A stretch of DNA of 64,000 nucleotides from Mediterraneibacter catenae (GTDB taxonomy: Bacteria > Bacillota > Clostridia > Lachnospirales > Lachnospiraceae). The position numbers were made by a program, and so were the translations under genes. Shown one piece after another: positions 53,776 through 63,110 of the stretch (position 1 is the stretch's first letter; each line of letters starts with the position of its first letter). The notes beneath the pieces were generated by a model. It did not search any database and was not told the origin of the DNA. It was given only the letters and a program-made list of their open reading frames with translations. The DNA is taken from positions 1-64,000 of the forward strand of contig NZ_VMSO01000010.1 in NCBI RefSeq assembly GCF_008691045.1, given 5' to 3'.

Positions 53776-53809
53776 TATGTTCTTAAATCAGCAGACAAGG
53801 AGGCATAAC

Positions 53810-55270
53810 ATGTCAAAGCCTAATGTCGTATTCATCATGACCGACCAGCTTCGGGCCGACTGCCTGGGATACGCAGGACACCCCGATGTCAAGACTCCGT
53901 ATCTTGATACCCTTGCCGCACGGGGAGTCGTTTTCGACCACGCCTACAGTGCGTGTCCGAGCTGTATCGCAGCACGGGCTGCCCTTCATACAGGTATGGA
54001 ACAGAGTCATCACGGCCGTGTCGGCTATGAGGATAACATTCCCTGGAACTATGAGCACACGATGGCCGGGGAGCTCTCAAAAGCCGGATATTATACCCAG
54101 TGCGTCGGCAAAATGCATGTGCATCCGCTGCGCAATTATCTTGGATTTCACAATGTGGAGCTCCATGACGGCTACCTCCACTGTGCCCGGTACGGAAGTG
54201 TTCCTTACCGCGAATCCCAATTCATCGCCGACGACTATTTCCACTGGCTGAAACAGGAGCTCGGAACCAATGCTGATGTGACTGATACCGGACTGGACTG
54301 CAATGGCTGGGTGGCACGCCCGTGGATGCATGATGAGAAATATCATCCCACCAACTGGGTCACGGACAGAAGCCTTGATTTCCTGCGCAGACGGGATCCT
54401 CGGAAGCCTTTTTTCCTGATGGCATCCTACCTGCGTCCGCATCCTCCGTTTGACGCGCCGCAATACTATTTTGACTTGTACAGCAGCAGGAAACTCCGTG
54501 CGCCGTTCGTCGGTTCCTGGGAGACGGATGAGTATCTGAAAGCGAACGGCAGGATTTTTGATTCTAAAACAGGTCCCTCCGATCCGGAACTTATACGCCA
54601 GGCTCAGATCGGATACTACGCATGTATCACACATCTTGACCACCAGATCGGCCGTCTGATCATGGCCCTGATCGAACAGGAAGTTTATGATAACACAGTA
54701 TTTATCTTCACAGCTGATCATGGAGAAGAACTGTGCGACCACCATATGTTCCGCAAATCCCGCCCTTATGAAGGGAGCTGCCATATTCCGCTGTTTATCA
54801 CTGCCGGGAAAAATGTACTGCCCGATATAAAGTCCGGATCCTCCTGCCACAGTATCGCGGAACTGCGGGATATTATGCCCACGCTGCTGGATATAGCCGG
54901 GGCAGAGATCCCGTCTTCTGTAGACGGAGAGAGCCTTCTTCCTCTTACAGAACACCCGGACCTTACACAGCGGACATGGCTGCACGGTGAACATTCCTAC
55001 GGCGAATTTTCAAATCACTGGATCGTCACAGAGAAAGATAAATATATATGGCATTCCCAGTCCGGCAGGGAGCAGTATTTTGATCTGGCATCCGATCCAC
55101 ATGAACTAAACGACCTGATATCCGGCCAGGAGCATCAGGACCGTATTGCCGAACTGCGTTCCTGTCTGATCGAATCTCTCAAAGGAAGACCGGAAGGATT
55201 TACTGACGACGTCCGGCTGATTCCGGGGCGGCCATATCCACCGACGCTTCCGTCTGCTGTCCTGCCATAG
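53810..55270 (+). CDS. Type I sulfatase, predicted cytoplasmic
   Basis: A 486-residue sulfatase of the alkaline-phosphatase superfamily. The metal site PNVVFIMTDQLRADCLGYAG opens the protein (residues 4-23), and the modified Cys lies in CPSCIAARAAL (about residue 50), a C-x-A-x-R motif that needs a formylglycine-generating enzyme such as an anaerobic SAM enzyme, not seen in the window. FTADHGEELCDH (about 305-316) supplies further metal ligands. There is no signal peptide, so it should act on imported substrate. The start at 53810 follows AAGGAGG. It is convergent with the GH112-linked sugar importer, and sulfated mucin-type sugars are the likely substrate by context. Confidence 0.87.
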   Translation: MSKPNVVFIMTDQLRADCLGYAGHPDVKTPYLDTLAARGVVFDHAYSACPSCIAARAALHTGMEQSHHGRVGYEDNIPWNYEHTMAGELSKAGYYTQCVGKMHVHPLRNYLGFHNVELHDGYLHCARYGSVPYRESQFIADDYFHWLKQELGTNADVTDTGLDCNGWVARPWMHDEKYHPTNWVTDRSLDFLRRRDPRKPFFLMASYLRPHPPFDAPQYYFDLYSSRKLRAPFVGSWETDEYLKANGRIFDSKTGPSDPELIRQAQIGYYACITHLDHQIGRLIMALIEQEVYDNTVFIFTADHGEELCDHHMFRKSRPYEGSCHIPLFITAGKNVLPDIKSGSSCHSIAELRDIMPTLLDIAGAEIPSSVDGESLLPLTEHPDLTQRTWLHGEHSYGEFSNHWIVTEKDKYIWHSQSGREQYFDLASDPHELNDLISGQEHQDRIAELRSCLIESLKGRPEGFTDDVRLIPGRPYPPTLPSAVLP

Positions 55271-55299
55271 CCCTGTAAATTACTGTAGAATCTCATTTC

Positions 55300-55347
55300 A
55301 GAAAAGAGCGAACACTCCGGATGAAACCGGAGCGACCGCTCTTTTCT
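55300..55347. terminator. Bidirectional terminator between the sulfatase and DUF6903 genes
   Basis: Perfect outer stem AGAAAAGAGCG/CGCTCTTTTCT and inner stem CTCCGG/CCGGAG separated by small internal loops. It lies 30 bp after the sulfatase stop and 39 bp after the stop of the convergent gene. Confidence 0.7.
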
Positions 55348-55385
55348 GCGCATATTTTGTATTGTCAGATTCTGCGTGATCTGTG

Positions 55386-55553
55386 TCACTTATATTTCCT
55401 GTTGTACAGGTACAGGAGAACAAGAAGCCCTGCAAGCCCGATCAGTTCCATAGCAAGCCCGGTCGCACCGATATTCTTCTGTCCGACAACAATCAGTGCA
55501 ATGCAGACGATAAAGATAATCAACAGGATAATATTTTTGATTACATTACTCAT
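55386..55553 (-). CDS. DUF6903 family small membrane protein
   Basis: A 55-residue peptide with two hydrophobic helices: NIILLIIFIVCIALIVVG and GLAMELIGLAGLLVLLYLY, joined by the short loop QKNIGAT, and a NRKYK tail. The GQKNIG loop and the tail match DUF6903 proteins, which are encoded at the end of carbohydrate ABC importer operons in Clostridia. An AAGGAGG site precedes the ATG, and the gene begins 12 bp after the permease stop. The role is unknown; an accessory to the permease is a reasonable guess. Confidence 0.75.
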   Translation of the reverse strand: MSNVIKNIILLIIFIVCIALIVVGQKNIGATGLAMELIGLAGLLVLLYLYNRKYK

Positions 55554-55565
55554 ATCACTACCTCC

Positions 55566-56438
55566 TTATCCTTTCAGTCCGCCGAGCGTCATACCTTTCG
55601 TAAGCTGCTTCTGTACACAGACGTAAAGAATCAGTACCGGTATCATAACAATAACCAGGCCGGCATACATAATACCGTAGTTCGTCGCCGTCCTCTCCAC
55701 TGCCATCAGATTCTTAAGTCCGACGGCGAGTGTACTATTATCATCCATAATTGTAAACGCAATAATATATTCATTCCAGAATGACAGGAACTGGAACAGG
55801 ATTACCGTAAGGATACTCGGTTTTGCCATCGGTATCATGATCTGTACCATTGTCTTTAAGTATCCGCATCCGTCAATATATGCCGCCTCTTCAAACCCTT
55901 TCGGCAGTGTTTTAAAATATCCGCTCAACAGATAGATAGAAAACGACAACGAACTTGAAGCATAGATCACTGACAATATAAATCTGTTGTCAAGGAAGAA
56001 TTCTACTCCAAGTGCCTTGTTCGCATCACTAAGCATCAGAAAAATCGGAACTACGATATAGTTAATATTTACAAATAACCCTGCCATGAAAGCGATATTA
56101 AGAATTTTCTTACCTTTAAAATCAAATCTCGAAAGCGCATATGCTGCAGGGAGCGCGATCACGAGGAGCAGCGCCAGAGAAAGTGCGGTGACAATTACTG
56201 AGTTCAGGAAGTACTTGCCCATCTCTGCGTCAACAAATGCTGTAATATAATTCTGATACTGCAGCTGTTCCGGAAGAGCCCAGGGATTTGTTCCCTGTCC
56301 GATAAACTCCGCATTACGCTTAAAGCTTGCCATAAATACCCATGCAACAGGTACAAGGATAGATACCGTCATTGCTATCAGAGCTGCATAGACAATGATT
56401 TTGAAGATGATCTTTGTGATCAGATTTTGTTTTTTCAT
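55566..56438 (-). CDS. Carbohydrate ABC transporter permease (MalG type)
   Basis: A 290-residue inner-membrane permease with six helices and the EAA loop EEAAYIDGCGYLKTMVQIMI (about residues 187-206), which couples to the shared ATPase. MalG-like C-terminal ending KGMTLGGLKG is typical of this subunit. It follows its partner permease by 18 bp. The operon has no ATPase gene, as in most CUT1 importers of Firmicutes, so it relies on an MsmK-type ATPase encoded elsewhere. Confidence 0.93.
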   Translation of the reverse strand: MKKQNLITKIIFKIIVYAALIAMTVSILVPVAWVFMASFKRNAEFIGQGTNPWALPEQLQYQNYITAFVDAEMGKYFLNSVIVTALSLALLLVIALPAAYALSRFDFKGKKILNIAFMAGLFVNINYIVVPIFLMLSDANKALGVEFFLDNRFILSVIYASSSLSFSIYLLSGYFKTLPKGFEEAAYIDGCGYLKTMVQIMIPMAKPSILTVILFQFLSFWNEYIIAFTIMDDNSTLAVGLKNLMAVERTATNYGIMYAGLVIVMIPVLILYVCVQKQLTKGMTLGGLKG

Positions 56439-56456
56439 CTTATCTACGCCCCCTTC

Positions 56457-57347
56457 CTAGAATTCCAGTACTTCACGTTCCGTGATCTTATTTACGATTG
56501 CTGCAAGCGCAAACGAGAAAATGAACACTACAACACCGATCGCCATACCGTATCCATAAACGCCGGCGCCGTATGCCTGCTTGTACATATAGTTGAGGAA
56601 TACCTCTGAATGACCGTTCGGACCACCGTCTGACATAATCTGCACAAACAGGAAACTCAGATTGATCGTACTGATAATATAGAATGTCAGCGTTGTACGG
56701 ATGTTACTCCACACAAGCGGAAGTGTCACCCGGAAGAACATCTGGATTTCTGTTGCTCCGTCGAGGGACGCAGCCTCATAGAGATCCTGCGGAATTGCCG
56801 CCATGCTGGCCATATACATTACCATATAGTAACCGATCGCCTGCCATACGAGGGCAAAGATTACCGAATAAAGTACGATCTTCTCGTCTCCCATCCACTG
56901 ATGTGCCAGGCTCCCAAGACCGATTGCATTGAGGAATGTATTGAGCAGACCGGTACTAGGATTATAAATCGCTCCAAAAATACCTGCAATAACAACGATA
57001 CTTAAAATATTCGGTATGTAAAAAATAACGCGGAAGAAATTTTTCCCTTTAAATTTGCCGCGGGAAAGTATTGCGGCAAACAAGATCGCGAAGAATACGG
57101 TACATAATGTCACAAGTACAATGATCGCGATCGAATTCTGCATCGCCTGAAGAAAATTCTTATCTGCAATAAGCGATTTGAAGTTATTTAAACCGACAAA
57201 TTCTTTTCTGTTTGTTATTCCGCCCATGCGATACAGAGACATTCTGAACACGTTGATAGTCGGAATAAATATAAAAAGAGTAACCAATATAGCCGCCGGT
57301 GCAATACAGAAAAAGACAAACCGTCCCTGAGACCGTTTTCGATTCAT
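56457..57347 (-). CDS. Carbohydrate ABC transporter permease (MalF type)
   Basis: A 296-residue permease with six helices and EAA loop EAASLDGATEIQMFFRVTLP (about residues 195-214). The start at 57347 has AAGGAG upstream. It lies between the binding-protein gene and the MalG-type permease. A stem-loop in the 87-bp gap to the binding-protein gene probably lowers expression of the permeases relative to the binding protein. Confidence 0.93.
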   Translation of the reverse strand: MNRKRSQGRFVFFCIAPAAILVTLFIFIPTINVFRMSLYRMGGITNRKEFVGLNNFKSLIADKNFLQAMQNSIAIIVLVTLCTVFFAILFAAILSRGKFKGKNFFRVIFYIPNILSIVVIAGIFGAIYNPSTGLLNTFLNAIGLGSLAHQWMGDEKIVLYSVIFALVWQAIGYYMVMYMASMAAIPQDLYEAASLDGATEIQMFFRVTLPLVWSNIRTTLTFYIISTINLSFLFVQIMSDGGPNGHSEVFLNYMYKQAYGAGVYGYGMAIGVVVFIFSFALAAIVNKITEREVLEF

Positions 57348-57368
57348 ATTACGTCTCCTTTCCTTGTT

Positions 57369-57402
57369 AAAAACGGTGAGCTGTAACAACTCACCGTTTT
57401 TT
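57369..57402 (-). terminator. Intra-operon stem-loop after the binding-protein gene
   Basis: Perfect 11-bp stem AAAACGGTGAG/CTCACCGTTTT, followed by T residues on the minus strand. Partial terminators of this kind are common between a binding-protein gene and its permeases. Confidence 0.7.
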
Positions 57403-57433
57403 CAGCGTATCTGTATGTTTGTGTTCTAATGGT

Positions 57434-58813
57434 TTACTCCATCGCGTTTGCACACTGCTCCCATACATCTACGAGCTGCTTCTGCCACTCGTCAACTGTC
57501 ATGGCGCCGTTACTGATGGAATCGATCGGTCCGTATACAGAACCTTTCATATCCAGTCCTTCGATCGGAGCTGTTGTTGCCCATGTACCTGTTACAGCCA
57601 CTACATCGTCTCCAGTCTGGAAACTGCTCTTGATCACACCGTCCGGAAGCTTATCAGCCGCTCCTTTTACCGGTACAACAATCGGAGAGTCAGACTCTTC
57701 TCCAGTCTCTGCATTTGTTGTCTTATTTGCAAGGCAGAGATCTACAACTGTATCAGAATACATAAATTTAATAAATTCTTTTGCAAGATCAATGTTTGCA
57801 GCATCTGCCGGAATCCACATCTGCTCTGTAAATGTATATACAGCCTGATCCTCGTCAGCGCTCCACTTCGGAACACCCATTACTCCCCATTCGTAATCTG
57901 CAGGAGTGGAGTTTGCCATCTCACCAACTACCCAGCTTCCGTTCGGCATAAAGAGCGCCTCGCCGTCAATAACCGCCTGCTGGTTGATCTTAAAGCCGCC
58001 GTCCGTGTTTGCATTGGATACTGTATCAGCCCAGATGTTATCTGAAGATACAAGCTCTGCTACCGTATCGAGAACTTTTCTTCCCTCGTCTGATGTCCAT
58101 GTGTTTGCATCATATGTCAGAGCTTTGTTGTAGAAATCCGTTCCGCCTGCCTGTGCCAGCATAGCGTAGATCGTAGCATCGAAATATCCCGGCTGCGGAT
58201 ATGTGAAGAGCGCTCTTCCGTCCGCTTTTGCCTGCTGTCCGAGTTCGAACATCTCGTCCCATGTAGTCGGAACTGCATATTCTTTACCCTCGCCTACGAG
58301 ATTTGCATTATACCAGAATCCGGTCTGTGTGTAGAAAATAGGTGCCAGGTAGATCTTGCCGTCTCCATATGGCTGGGCTGCAGTACCGTCAAGGATGCCA
58401 TCCAGCATCTTGCCCTTGAGCTCATCGTCGAATACATCAGAAATATCTGCCACTGCTTCTTCTTTGAGCATTGTCTCTGTGAATCCGCTTGCCTGTCCGA
58501 GATTATAGTAGACAATATCAGGAATGTCGCCGTTCTGAATGTTCTTTGTAAGAACCTGATCCAGCTCGGAGGACAACGTGAGTTCTACTTCACAGCCCGT
58601 CTCTTCCTCAAACGCTGCTGTAATCTTTTCCCAGATCTCAGCTCCGTTACCGCCTTCAAAAGCTGCAACCTTCAGTACATTGCTGTCACCTTCGCTGCTT
58701 GCGCCGCCTTCATCACTGTTGCTGCTGCCCCCGCCGCATGCTGCCAGCATAGAGACCGCCATCACAGAAACAAGTGATACGGAAATCAGCTTTTTCACCA
58801 TTTTCTTTTTCAT
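57434..58813 (-). CDS. Sugar ABC transporter substrate-binding lipoprotein
   Basis: A 459-residue extracellular solute-binding protein. The signal sequence KKKMVKKLISVSLVSVMAVS ends in lipobox LAAC, so Cys about residue 24 is lipidated; a Ser/Gly/Asp-rich linker follows. The fold is the CUT1 family-1 type (DIPDIVYYNLGQASGF, VPTTWDEMFELGQQA). It resembles binding proteins for di- or oligosaccharides. First gene of the importer operon, with AAGGAGGAGG before the ATG and a sigma-A promoter at 58845. The neighbouring GH112 phosphorylase implies lacto-N-biose or galacto-N-biose as substrate; this is inference. Confidence 0.92.
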   Translation of the reverse strand: MKKKMVKKLISVSLVSVMAVSMLAACGGGSSNSDEGGASSEGDSNVLKVAAFEGGNGAEIWEKITAAFEEETGCEVELTLSSELDQVLTKNIQNGDIPDIVYYNLGQASGFTETMLKEEAVADISDVFDDELKGKMLDGILDGTAAQPYGDGKIYLAPIFYTQTGFWYNANLVGEGKEYAVPTTWDEMFELGQQAKADGRALFTYPQPGYFDATIYAMLAQAGGTDFYNKALTYDANTWTSDEGRKVLDTVAELVSSDNIWADTVSNANTDGGFKINQQAVIDGEALFMPNGSWVVGEMANSTPADYEWGVMGVPKWSADEDQAVYTFTEQMWIPADAANIDLAKEFIKFMYSDTVVDLCLANKTTNAETGEESDSPIVVPVKGAADKLPDGVIKSSFQTGDDVVAVTGTWATTAPIEGLDMKGSVYGPIDSISNGAMTVDEWQKQLVDVWEQCANAME

Positions 58814-58844
58814 AAAAAGTACCTCCTCCTTATTTGATGCTATC

Positions 58845-58873
58845 ATCATAGCTTATTTCGTAAATCATATCAA
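58845..58873 (-). promoter_or_regulatory. Promoter of the sugar importer operon
   Basis: On the minus strand TTGATA and TATGAT are separated by 17 bp, 32 bp before the start codon of the binding-protein gene. The 242-bp space shared with the divergent AraC gene is the likely site of its binding. Confidence 0.6.
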
Positions 58874-59055
58874 TACGGATATTGCCTTTCATTTTATGTT
58901 TGTTGCTATTTTTACAGATTGTTTCCGAAATATCTAAATCTTTTTTGTCATTTCTAGCCATATTTTCTTGCCTTTTTTCTTTTCTGCTTTGTATAATATA
59001 GACAACTGGAAACTCCCCCCGCATTTTAGGGGCTTCAAGAATAAAGGAGGCTGCC

Positions 59056-59886
59056 ATGGGACACAGACATTATTCGATAAAAATGCAGGATATTCCGAGA
59101 ATGAATTCGAGACTTCTGTCCGTCTCTTTGTCCAAAGATGAGAAAGACTGGCAAAGTGTATTTCACACACATCACTTTACAGAGATTTTTTTTGTGCTAA
59201 ACGGCAAAGGGAATTTCCTGTTCCGCAATGATATTCATCCAATCAAAACCGGAGACCTCATCATTATTCCTCCGTATTTAGAACATACCGAACAGTCAAT
59301 TCCGGGAATGCCTCTGGAGTACTATGTGATCGGCATTGACGGCATCGCTTTCCAGACAGAAAACAACGCTGCCTCAGCACAGATTTTCTGCAATTTTGAC
59401 AATCGGATGCTGATTGCAGATTTATTTGCACAGATGTATTACGAAGTCAAGACTGAACGTGAAGGATCCGACCTGATCTGCCAGCATCTTCTCGAAATAC
59501 TGATTCTGCGGATAATGCGTTCCCGGCATATAATCCCTGTCCCGATTACATCTGTGCGTATGACAAAAGAATGTGCCCAGATCAAAGAATATCTGGACAC
59601 AAACTATGCAGAACATATTACACTGGAAACCCTGACCAGCCTGACTCATATGAACAAATACTATATGGCCCATTCCTTCACAAAGTTTACAGGAATGTCA
59701 CCTATCCAGTACCTGAACCGGCGCCGCCTGGAGACAGCATGCCAGCTTCTGCGTGATACTGATTACTCCGTCTCTGATATTTCCAGTCAGACGGGTTTTT
59801 CCTCCCAGTCCTATTTCACGCAGATCTTTCGAAAATTTTATGGGATAACCCCCATCAAATACCGTCAGATCCACACAAAAAAGTAG
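59056..59886 (+). CDS. AraC family transcriptional regulator
   Basis: A 276-residue regulator. The N-terminal half is a cupin (FHTHHFTEIFFVLNGKGNFL, about residues 36-55; GDLIIIPPYLEHTEQS), the C-terminal half two helix-turn-helix motifs ending DISSQTGFSSQSYFTQIF and GITPIKYR. It is divergent from the importer operon and convergent with the GH112 gene, its stop lying 1 bp from the phosphorylase stop. It is the likely activator of both. AGGAGG precedes the ATG, and a TATAAT box lies about 60 bp upstream. Confidence 0.9.
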   Translation: MGHRHYSIKMQDIPRMNSRLLSVSLSKDEKDWQSVFHTHHFTEIFFVLNGKGNFLFRNDIHPIKTGDLIIIPPYLEHTEQSIPGMPLEYYVIGIDGIAFQTENNAASAQIFCNFDNRMLIADLFAQMYYEVKTEREGSDLICQHLLEILILRIMRSRHIIPVPITSVRMTKECAQIKEYLDTNYAEHITLETLTSLTHMNKYYMAHSFTKFTGMSPIQYLNRRRLETACQLLRDTDYSVSDISSQTGFSSQSYFTQIFRKFYGITPIKYRQIHTKK

Positions 59887-59887
59887 A

Positions 59888-62056
59888 CTATATCTCATAC
59901 CAGCGGATTTCATTTGCCTCTAGCTCAACGTTGAAACTCGATCCGTCACCCCGGTATACTGTAGTGTTCTGCGGCTCATATGTGTTGTTTACCACGCAGT
60001 ATTTGCCGTTTTTAACATAAGCATGAACTTCTACATTAAAGTTCGTGCTGAACCATTTGTATACGTTCTCCTCATCGTGTGAAGCCCAGATGATAGAACG
60101 GTACAGAATACGGCTGTTTTCAAAACTGTACGGAAGACCGCTGATATATACGCAGCGTCCTCTGCCGAATTCGTTGACTGCCATCTGCACTTCTTTATCT
60201 CTCTGCACGAGGATCTCTGCCCCGTCAAGCGCATAGATGCTCTTCTTACCTTCACCAAAGTCGATTTCTTTTGTACAGTCCGCCTTAATGAAGTGATCAT
60301 GCTCTTCCCAGTTATACTTATCAACATTAAGGGTGAACCCTGTCTCTTTCTCGACTCCCATCACTGTTGCAAGCTGCAGGAAATGCCCCTGGTACTGGTG
60401 CCCTGCCGGTTCTCCGACACCGATGAATCCACCGCCGTTATAGATAAAACTCTTTACTGCAGTAACAATCTTTTCATCCGTCCAGTTCTCTCCGCCGGTG
60501 TAAGCTGTATCCGCATCGCCGACATTGAGGATCACATCGATATCATCCAGAATATGCGGGTCTTTTCTGATATCATCGAAGCTGATAAATTTAACATCGA
60601 ACGGAGCGCCGCTTAATGCCTCTATGACTCCTGCATATGAATAATTCTGTTTATGGTATATCGCATGATGTACCATATGATTTCCCCATGCACGCATCTT
60701 TCCCCAGCAGTTAAGCACAGCCAATTTTTTGATGCAGTATGGTGTCGTACCTTTGATATTCTCATAAAGAGTACGGAATTCGTCACATACACTCTCTACA
60801 TAATCTATAAACTCCGGGAACTGCATTGCCAGCTTCAGATAACCGCCGTATCCGATTCTGTCGATCGGTTTGCGCAGAATTGCCCTTCTTGCGGTCACCC
60901 AGTTATATTTTGCCTCTTTCACCGGATCTCCGCCCTCATGGAAAGTATCCGGGAAGAAATACGGCAGAAGCCGTCCCTCTGTATACTTTACACCCTCAAT
61001 ATCGCTGATAAGTCTTAATGTAGCACCGTTTCCAACGCTTCCCACAACAGCGTCAAGTCCGACAGACTTAAATTCATCCATAAACGGTTCCATGCCGATC
61101 CAGTGGTCGCCGAGGAACATCATCGCTTCTTTCCCGCACTCATGTGTGATATCAACCATCTCTTTCGCCAGCTTCGCTACTTCTCTTCTCTGGAAAGCCT
61201 GAAAATCCTGAAATTCTTTCGAAGGGATGCGGTAGGGGTTATTCATATAGCCCTGATCGATAATGTATTCCGGACGGAACTTATACCCTGCTTCTTTTTC
61301 AAACTGTTCCAGTATATATGGGCTCACCGATGCCGAATAACCGTACCAGTCCACATATTTTTCACGCGCGAGTTCGTCAAAAATCAATGTAAACTGATGG
61401 AAAAATGTAGTATAGCGGATCACGTTGACATGCGGATTATCCTTTATAAATTTGCGCAGTCTTTCCATAGAGTATTTATGAGTCTTCGGCTGGCGCACAT
61501 CAAAAGTGATCTGTTTCTCAAAATCTTTCCAGTCGTTTGTCACCGCATTGTACATATGTACCGGATCCCACATGATATAAGCCAGGAAACTGACCGTGTA
61601 ATCATGGAACGGTTCTGCGCCGTGGATCGTCACATCGCCGTCATCACTATCATAATTCCACAATTCAGGTGAAACAACTTCTCCTGTTGTACGATCAATT
61701 ACTTCCCACCATCTTGTGATATCGTCATGGTCATTCACTTTGAGCATGTCCGGATAAAGATGATTCATAAGGTGGATTGACAGTTCTTCATCTACCGCTG
61801 TATAGAATGGCGTCATGATATACATCTGCTGAATCTCATCCGGGTTTGCCTTGGCCCACGCATTATCCTTTCTTGTCGTATAATAAGTGGAGTAAACTTT
61901 TGCATCTACATTTTTAAGTTCCTCCGGATAGTCAGTACCATCACAGTCGCGGATCGCATCTGCGCCCCATTTTTCAAGTAATTCCAAAGTTTCCGGTACG
62001 ACATCTAAATCTGTCGGGATTGTCACCCTTCCTTTTGTATGCTCTTTCACTGCCAT
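59888..62056 (-). CDS. gnpA: 1,3-beta-galactosyl-N-acetylhexosamine phosphorylase (GH112)
   Basis: A 722-residue cytosolic enzyme that splits lacto-N-biose I or galacto-N-biose with phosphate into alpha-galactose 1-phosphate and GlcNAc or GalNAc. The sequence matches GH112 from end to end: GRVTIPTD near the start, ELLEKWGADAIRDCDGTDYP, TRWWEVIDRTTGEVV, AYIMWDPVHMYNAVTNDW, the MFLGDHWIGMEPF segment that carries the likely acid residue, LLPYFFPDTFHEGGDP and AILRKPIDRIGYGGYL. No signal peptide. The start is uncertain: ATG 62056 sits only 1-2 bp after AAGGAGA, so a GTG at 62050 with better spacing is an alternative. Upstream 280 bp is AT-rich and holds nothing else I can name on this strand. Confidence 0.92.
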   Translation of the reverse strand: MAVKEHTKGRVTIPTDLDVVPETLELLEKWGADAIRDCDGTDYPEELKNVDAKVYSTYYTTRKDNAWAKANPDEIQQMYIMTPFYTAVDEELSIHLMNHLYPDMLKVNDHDDITRWWEVIDRTTGEVVSPELWNYDSDDGDVTIHGAEPFHDYTVSFLAYIMWDPVHMYNAVTNDWKDFEKQITFDVRQPKTHKYSMERLRKFIKDNPHVNVIRYTTFFHQFTLIFDELAREKYVDWYGYSASVSPYILEQFEKEAGYKFRPEYIIDQGYMNNPYRIPSKEFQDFQAFQRREVAKLAKEMVDITHECGKEAMMFLGDHWIGMEPFMDEFKSVGLDAVVGSVGNGATLRLISDIEGVKYTEGRLLPYFFPDTFHEGGDPVKEAKYNWVTARRAILRKPIDRIGYGGYLKLAMQFPEFIDYVESVCDEFRTLYENIKGTTPYCIKKLAVLNCWGKMRAWGNHMVHHAIYHKQNYSYAGVIEALSGAPFDVKFISFDDIRKDPHILDDIDVILNVGDADTAYTGGENWTDEKIVTAVKSFIYNGGGFIGVGEPAGHQYQGHFLQLATVMGVEKETGFTLNVDKYNWEEHDHFIKADCTKEIDFGEGKKSIYALDGAEILVQRDKEVQMAVNEFGRGRCVYISGLPYSFENSRILYRSIIWASHDEENVYKWFSTNFNVEVHAYVKNGKYCVVNNTYEPQNTTVYRGDGSSFNVELEANEIRWYEI

Positions 62057-62272
62057 TCTCCTTTCTTTGTAAGTTTTCAATTCAATGATTTTCTCCATCA
62101 TATTTGAAAACGGTCTCAACGTCAATCTGCTCATTGCTCACATTTTTATAATTCTTGCGTATTACTTAGTTTTTATCTTATATTTACTACATTTCCGCAA
62201 TTTCTATTGCCCTGATCTGTTTCAAAATATTTTTATATCGCAGGCATCATAAAATATTTATCGGAATTTAAT

Positions 62273-62301
62273 TTGCTAATACATTTGTCTTATGAGATAA
62301 T
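62273..62301 (+). promoter_or_regulatory. Promoter of the DUF4854 lipoprotein gene
   Basis: TTGCTA and GATAAT separated by 17 bp, 34 bp before the start codon. Confidence 0.5.
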
Positions 62302-62335
62302 GCCGGTAACAGAATATTAAGGGAGGAAAAAGACT

Positions 62336-62923
62336 ATGAAAAACATTATACGAAAACTCTTGCTGCTGATATGTATTATGATGCTGCCATTTACACTCAC
62401 GGCATGCAGCGGTTCTAAAAACAACGACAACTCAGCTAAGAGCAACAACTCAGAAGATAAAAACGCTGATTCAGATGGCAACGGCTCAGATAACGCTTCC
62501 GAAACTGAAGCCGCAGGGAAATTTCCATCGATACAGGAATTCATTGATTCCGATCTCTTTCAGGATGAAATGAAGTCTCAGATATCTGAATTCGAAGAAG
62601 AAGGATTGACCATGTCATTTTCGGCTGAAGATAACAAACTGATCTGGGACTTCAAGATCAATGATCCGGATTTATCAGCCGCCCTTGATACGGCATCTCT
62701 CGAATCTGCCCTTGGTTCACAGTCCTCTACATTTGAATCTGTTGCAGAAGTACTCCCGACGGCTGTAGATGTGGATGATCCGGTCGTAGTCGCCCGCTAT
62801 CTGGACAGTGAAGGAACTGTACTTGCATCTGGAGAGTTCACGGCACCGGATTCATCAAATGGAACAGACAGCGGAACGGGCAGCGATTCATCAGACGCCC
62901 CAGAAACGGACACAACTGAATAA
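62336..62923 (+). CDS. DUF4854 family lipoprotein
   Basis: A 195-residue secreted lipoprotein. The signal peptide (residues 1-23) ends in lipobox LTAC, followed by a Ser/Asn/Asp-rich linker (about 25-60). The folded part (about 62-165) has FPSIQEFIDSDLFQDEM, ESVAEVLPTAVDVDDP and VVARYLDSEGTVLASGEF, matching DUF4854. The tail is again a Ser/Thr/Asp-rich stretch (about 167-195). The function is unknown; members are surface lipoproteins of Clostridia. GGGAGG precedes the ATG, and a terminator follows, so it is monocistronic. Confidence 0.8.
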   Translation: MKNIIRKLLLLICIMMLPFTLTACSGSKNNDNSAKSNNSEDKNADSDGNGSDNASETEAAGKFPSIQEFIDSDLFQDEMKSQISEFEEEGLTMSFSAEDNKLIWDFKINDPDLSAALDTASLESALGSQSSTFESVAEVLPTAVDVDDPVVVARYLDSEGTVLASGEFTAPDSSNGTDSGTGSDSSDAPETDTTE

Positions 62924-62953
62924 GTATAAAAGATAAACAATATATGATGCACG

Positions 62954-62986
62954 GGATGCCAGACTTTTCTGGTATCCTCTTTTTTT
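62954..62986 (+). terminator. Terminator of the DUF4854 gene
   Basis: Stem GGATGCCAGA/TCTGGTATCC with a 4-nt loop, followed by TCTTTTTTT. Confidence 0.85.
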
Positions 62987-63038
62987 CACATCCGGTGATT
63001 ATTCAGCTTGATATTTTTTAAACTGTATATATTAGATA

Positions 63039-63088
63039 TTGACAGAAAGCACATTATCGTATATACTGTGCTTATCAAACAAGCACAG
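63039..63088 (+). promoter_or_regulatory. Promoter and operator-like palindrome of the last ABC operon
   Basis: TTGACA and TATACT are separated by 17 bp (63039-63067). The palindrome CTGTGCTT-N7-AAGCACAG (63066-63088) overlaps the end of the -10 box and the start of transcription, a typical repressor site. No regulator gene is visible before the window ends. Confidence 0.6.
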
Positions 63089-63110
63089 TGTTATCAAAGG
63101 AGCATGACAT

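Noticed and set aside
54077-54994. A 305-residue minus-strand frame antisense to the sulfatase
   Set aside because: Long shadow frame opposite strong sulfatase motifs; no ribosome site.
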